A stretch of DNA of 64,000 nucleotides from positions 1,302,001-1,366,000 of the forward strand of contig JANATG010000014.1 in assembly GCA_029449235.1 (NCBI GenBank). The letters run 5' to 3'. Shown here piece after piece: positions 63,401-64,000 of this stretch. A model generated the notes under the pieces. The model was not told the origin of the DNA and searched no databases. It saw only the letters and a program-made list of their open reading frames with translations. The position numbers were made by a program, and so were the translations under genes. Numbering within the stretch: the stretch's first letter is position 1; each line of letters opens with the position of its first letter. Origin of the DNA: Linnemannia schmuckeri (Eukaryota; Mortierellomycota; Mortierellomycetes; Mortierellales; Mortierellaceae).

Positions 63401-64000
63401 AGCACGCCGGTTACAAGAACCAGCTCCTTGCGATCATTCAACAATCCAAGACCGATGCCTCTGCTGCCATTGGTGCGACCAATGCCATTACCATTCTAGT
63501 TCGAGCCGGGGTCTCCTTCAATGGAGCCGACCTCCGAGGCGTCCGCATCCCAGGAGCTGACCTCTCTGGCGGCCAGTTTGATTCGGTCCAGTTCCAAGGA
63601 GCCGACTTGAAGAATATCAATTTTAAAAGCAGCTGGCTGAGACAGGTGAATTTCAGTGGTGCCCAATTGGAGGGTATCAGTTTCGGAGAGCAGCCTTACC
63701 TGAAATGCGCTAAAGGTGTCTATGCCTGCGCCTACTCGCCCGATGGAAAGAAGTTCGCCGTGGCCCAGGAAGGAACTAATATCGACATTTACGACACTGC
63801 AACCTGGATATCAACCCACCAGCTCGAACTTCGCAGGTCCAAAGTACTTTGTGTCGCCTTTTCACCTGACAGTCAAGCGATTGCCTTTGGTGACAACAAC
63901 ATGGTACGAGTGTGGGACTTTGCCAGCGGAAAGCCTATGCGGTACTCAGAGGGGCTGGGGGATCATACCAACACTGTCCGATCCGTGGCATTTTCGCCTT
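60451..64000 (+). CDS. NLR3: helical domain - NACHT - pentapeptide - WD40 STAND protein (partial)
   Basis: Open from ATG 60451 to the window end (1183 codons shown, 3' end missing). Residues 1-75 are Ser/Pro-rich; about 75-560 form an all-helical region reminiscent of ARM/HEAT repeats (KLPYRLERIERTEQLLYCSI; YQACYAFQALQYVPDDE; AIRAAYALAQAGQLKDLKKL; PLFQWGVCQLLGEM). The NACHT has Walker A GDSGAGKS (604-611) and Walker B IICDGYDE, then MIISCRSQYLGRDYRSRF. A winged segment (RFVHRSIQEYFFSRVFF) and pentapeptide repeats (about 1020-1085; ADLRG, ADLSG, ADLKN) follow. WD40 blades begin near 1088. Same module order as NLR1/2, which lack the helical region. That region could be the signalling or autoinhibitory part. 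Intronless as far as seen. Confidence 0.9.
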   Translation, partial: MTNEQLEHASAMQRGGIRGFFGMKPKAEVKTKGANSSSNVPLASHQTTNPSFTNPPASISLKEDKPLPPLPSPEVITIIFLENVAKPVIKTKLPYRLERIERTEQLLYCSILLHRDSLSVIATDQELQQEEILDKIELDWLAEMRGNPMEQDRMRWLLFKMVEMFVTDATKDSTEIAEIVALAPVLDKEYYRKLLSSIIADFDQAVILDVDLLQGLIQLVQSASPDFLDADDLIKILRIIRTRLQDTHQQSTEHSYHLTLAVSRILDVMTEHKVQDLDRIEEHEPLAQVLSGLMGSSDPYLLYQACYAFQALQYVPDDETPLQVVLRHSTSVANGLVQIMAVFRLDPGSILEGVDNLCESLGGTFEAASTVYDGVCSLMESGQGVFDSLKEGYASGKKRPWYSAIRAAYALAQAGQLKDLKKLIYRAPCRRDPLFQWGVCQLLGEMASDAIWSVAIRQQSVDLLGDLYRNDTEWGQDESVKSWMLNIFNQLGAIADQTVSASASLLLKDLKQDHDTISMLPCPLRSRLSIPKSSPTLAKAQKIPYIEYELYKLRLQRLGEAEQSIYIPPMAKANLQARDDDLFPLMDKVNEFLKSERQVMLILGDSGAGKSTFNKHLELELLRAYKSGDSIPFFINLPAIDQPDKEMIEKHLETNNIPKDMRQEIKEHRRLIIICDGYDESQQLVNLHKTNMLNQTGQWNTKMIISCRSQYLGRDYRSRFIPQSGDHYGRSSAHLFQEAVIAPFSKEQIENYIDQYVPLEPRTWTTQDYMDKLVLIPHLMDLVKNPFLLTLALEALPLVIKDQQVLVDIEITRIQLYDIFVEHWLDVNKRRLESSTLTLEDREILDQLLDAGFTLMGIDYSTRLASAIFEKQEGNPVVQYVHLKDKESWRVEFFGSDPEVRMLRESSPLTRSGRLFRFVHRSIQEYFFSRVFFNPSIRHNDDSSKQPATDTTDIQLLDVEGPLFKRSLLSEPAVIQFLCERVQKHAGYKNQLLAIIQQSKTDASAAIGATNAITILVRAGVSFNGADLRGVRIPGADLSGGQFDSVQFQGADLKNINFKSSWLRQVNFSGAQLEGISFGEQPYLKCAKGVYACAYSPDGKKFAVAQEGTNIDIYDTATWISTHQLELRRSKVLCVAFSPDSQAIAFGDNNMVRVWDFASGKPMRYSEGLGDHTNTVRSVAFSP

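Noticed and set aside
1..64000. CRISPR arrays, ribosomal RNA genes, prokaryotic operons
   Set aside because: None seen. Repeats are tandem minisatellites or inverted repeats without regular spacers, and the genes are intron-containing and eukaryotic.

Overview
The window looks like nuclear DNA of an early-diverging filamentous fungus, most likely Mortierellomycota (Mortierella, Linnemannia or Podila type). This is inferred from the gene set and gene style and was not tested by any search. Most genes have several GT-AG introns of roughly 50-500 bp. The promoters and UTRs are pyrimidine-rich with CAG/CAA tracts. Secreted proteins, F-box/LRR proteins and NACHT-pentapeptide-WD40 proteins occur side by side. 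Exon joins were worked out by hand from splice sites and reading-frame phase; every multi-exon model given with full confidence sums to a multiple of three.

Left part (1-13 kb): a secreted copper-oxygenase-like protein, a long non-coding stretch with a 36-nt poly(A), a four-exon heat-shock-factor-type transcription factor, and a DsbA-like thioredoxin-fold protein on the minus strand. Then comes a gene-poor zone with minisatellites, a tiny secreted peptide, decayed F-box/LRR pieces and one uncertain minus-strand gene.

Middle part (13-32 kb): compact housekeeping DNA. In order: ATP10 (mitochondrial ATP synthase assembly, minus), EME1 (MUS81 partner in recombination, minus), a PCI-domain PCID2/Thp1/CSN12-type protein (plus, divergent from EME1), cytosolic prolyl-tRNA synthetase (minus), ESF2/ABT1 (rRNA processing, minus), a PPIL3-type cyclophilin (plus, sharing a 286-bp promoter with ESF2), and HMG-CoA synthase (plus, isoprenoid/sterol pathway).

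Right part (32-64 kb): accessory DNA. A secreted eight-cysteine WAP protein is followed by two adjacent NLR-like STAND proteins (NACHT, pentapeptide repeats, about 21 WD40 blades). A third, longer paralog with an extra helical N-terminal domain starts at 60451 and runs off the window. Between them lie a DUF4326 protein, an intact F-box/LRR gene and a dead relative, a HEN1 small-RNA methyltransferase, a 344-codon minus frame broken only by two TGA codons, a 378-bp tandem duplication carrying paired cysteine-containing ORFs, a tRNA-Ser(AGA), and two inverted-repeat elements, one a clear 942-bp MITE. The NLR trio, the MITE and the unexplained frames are the most interesting parts.
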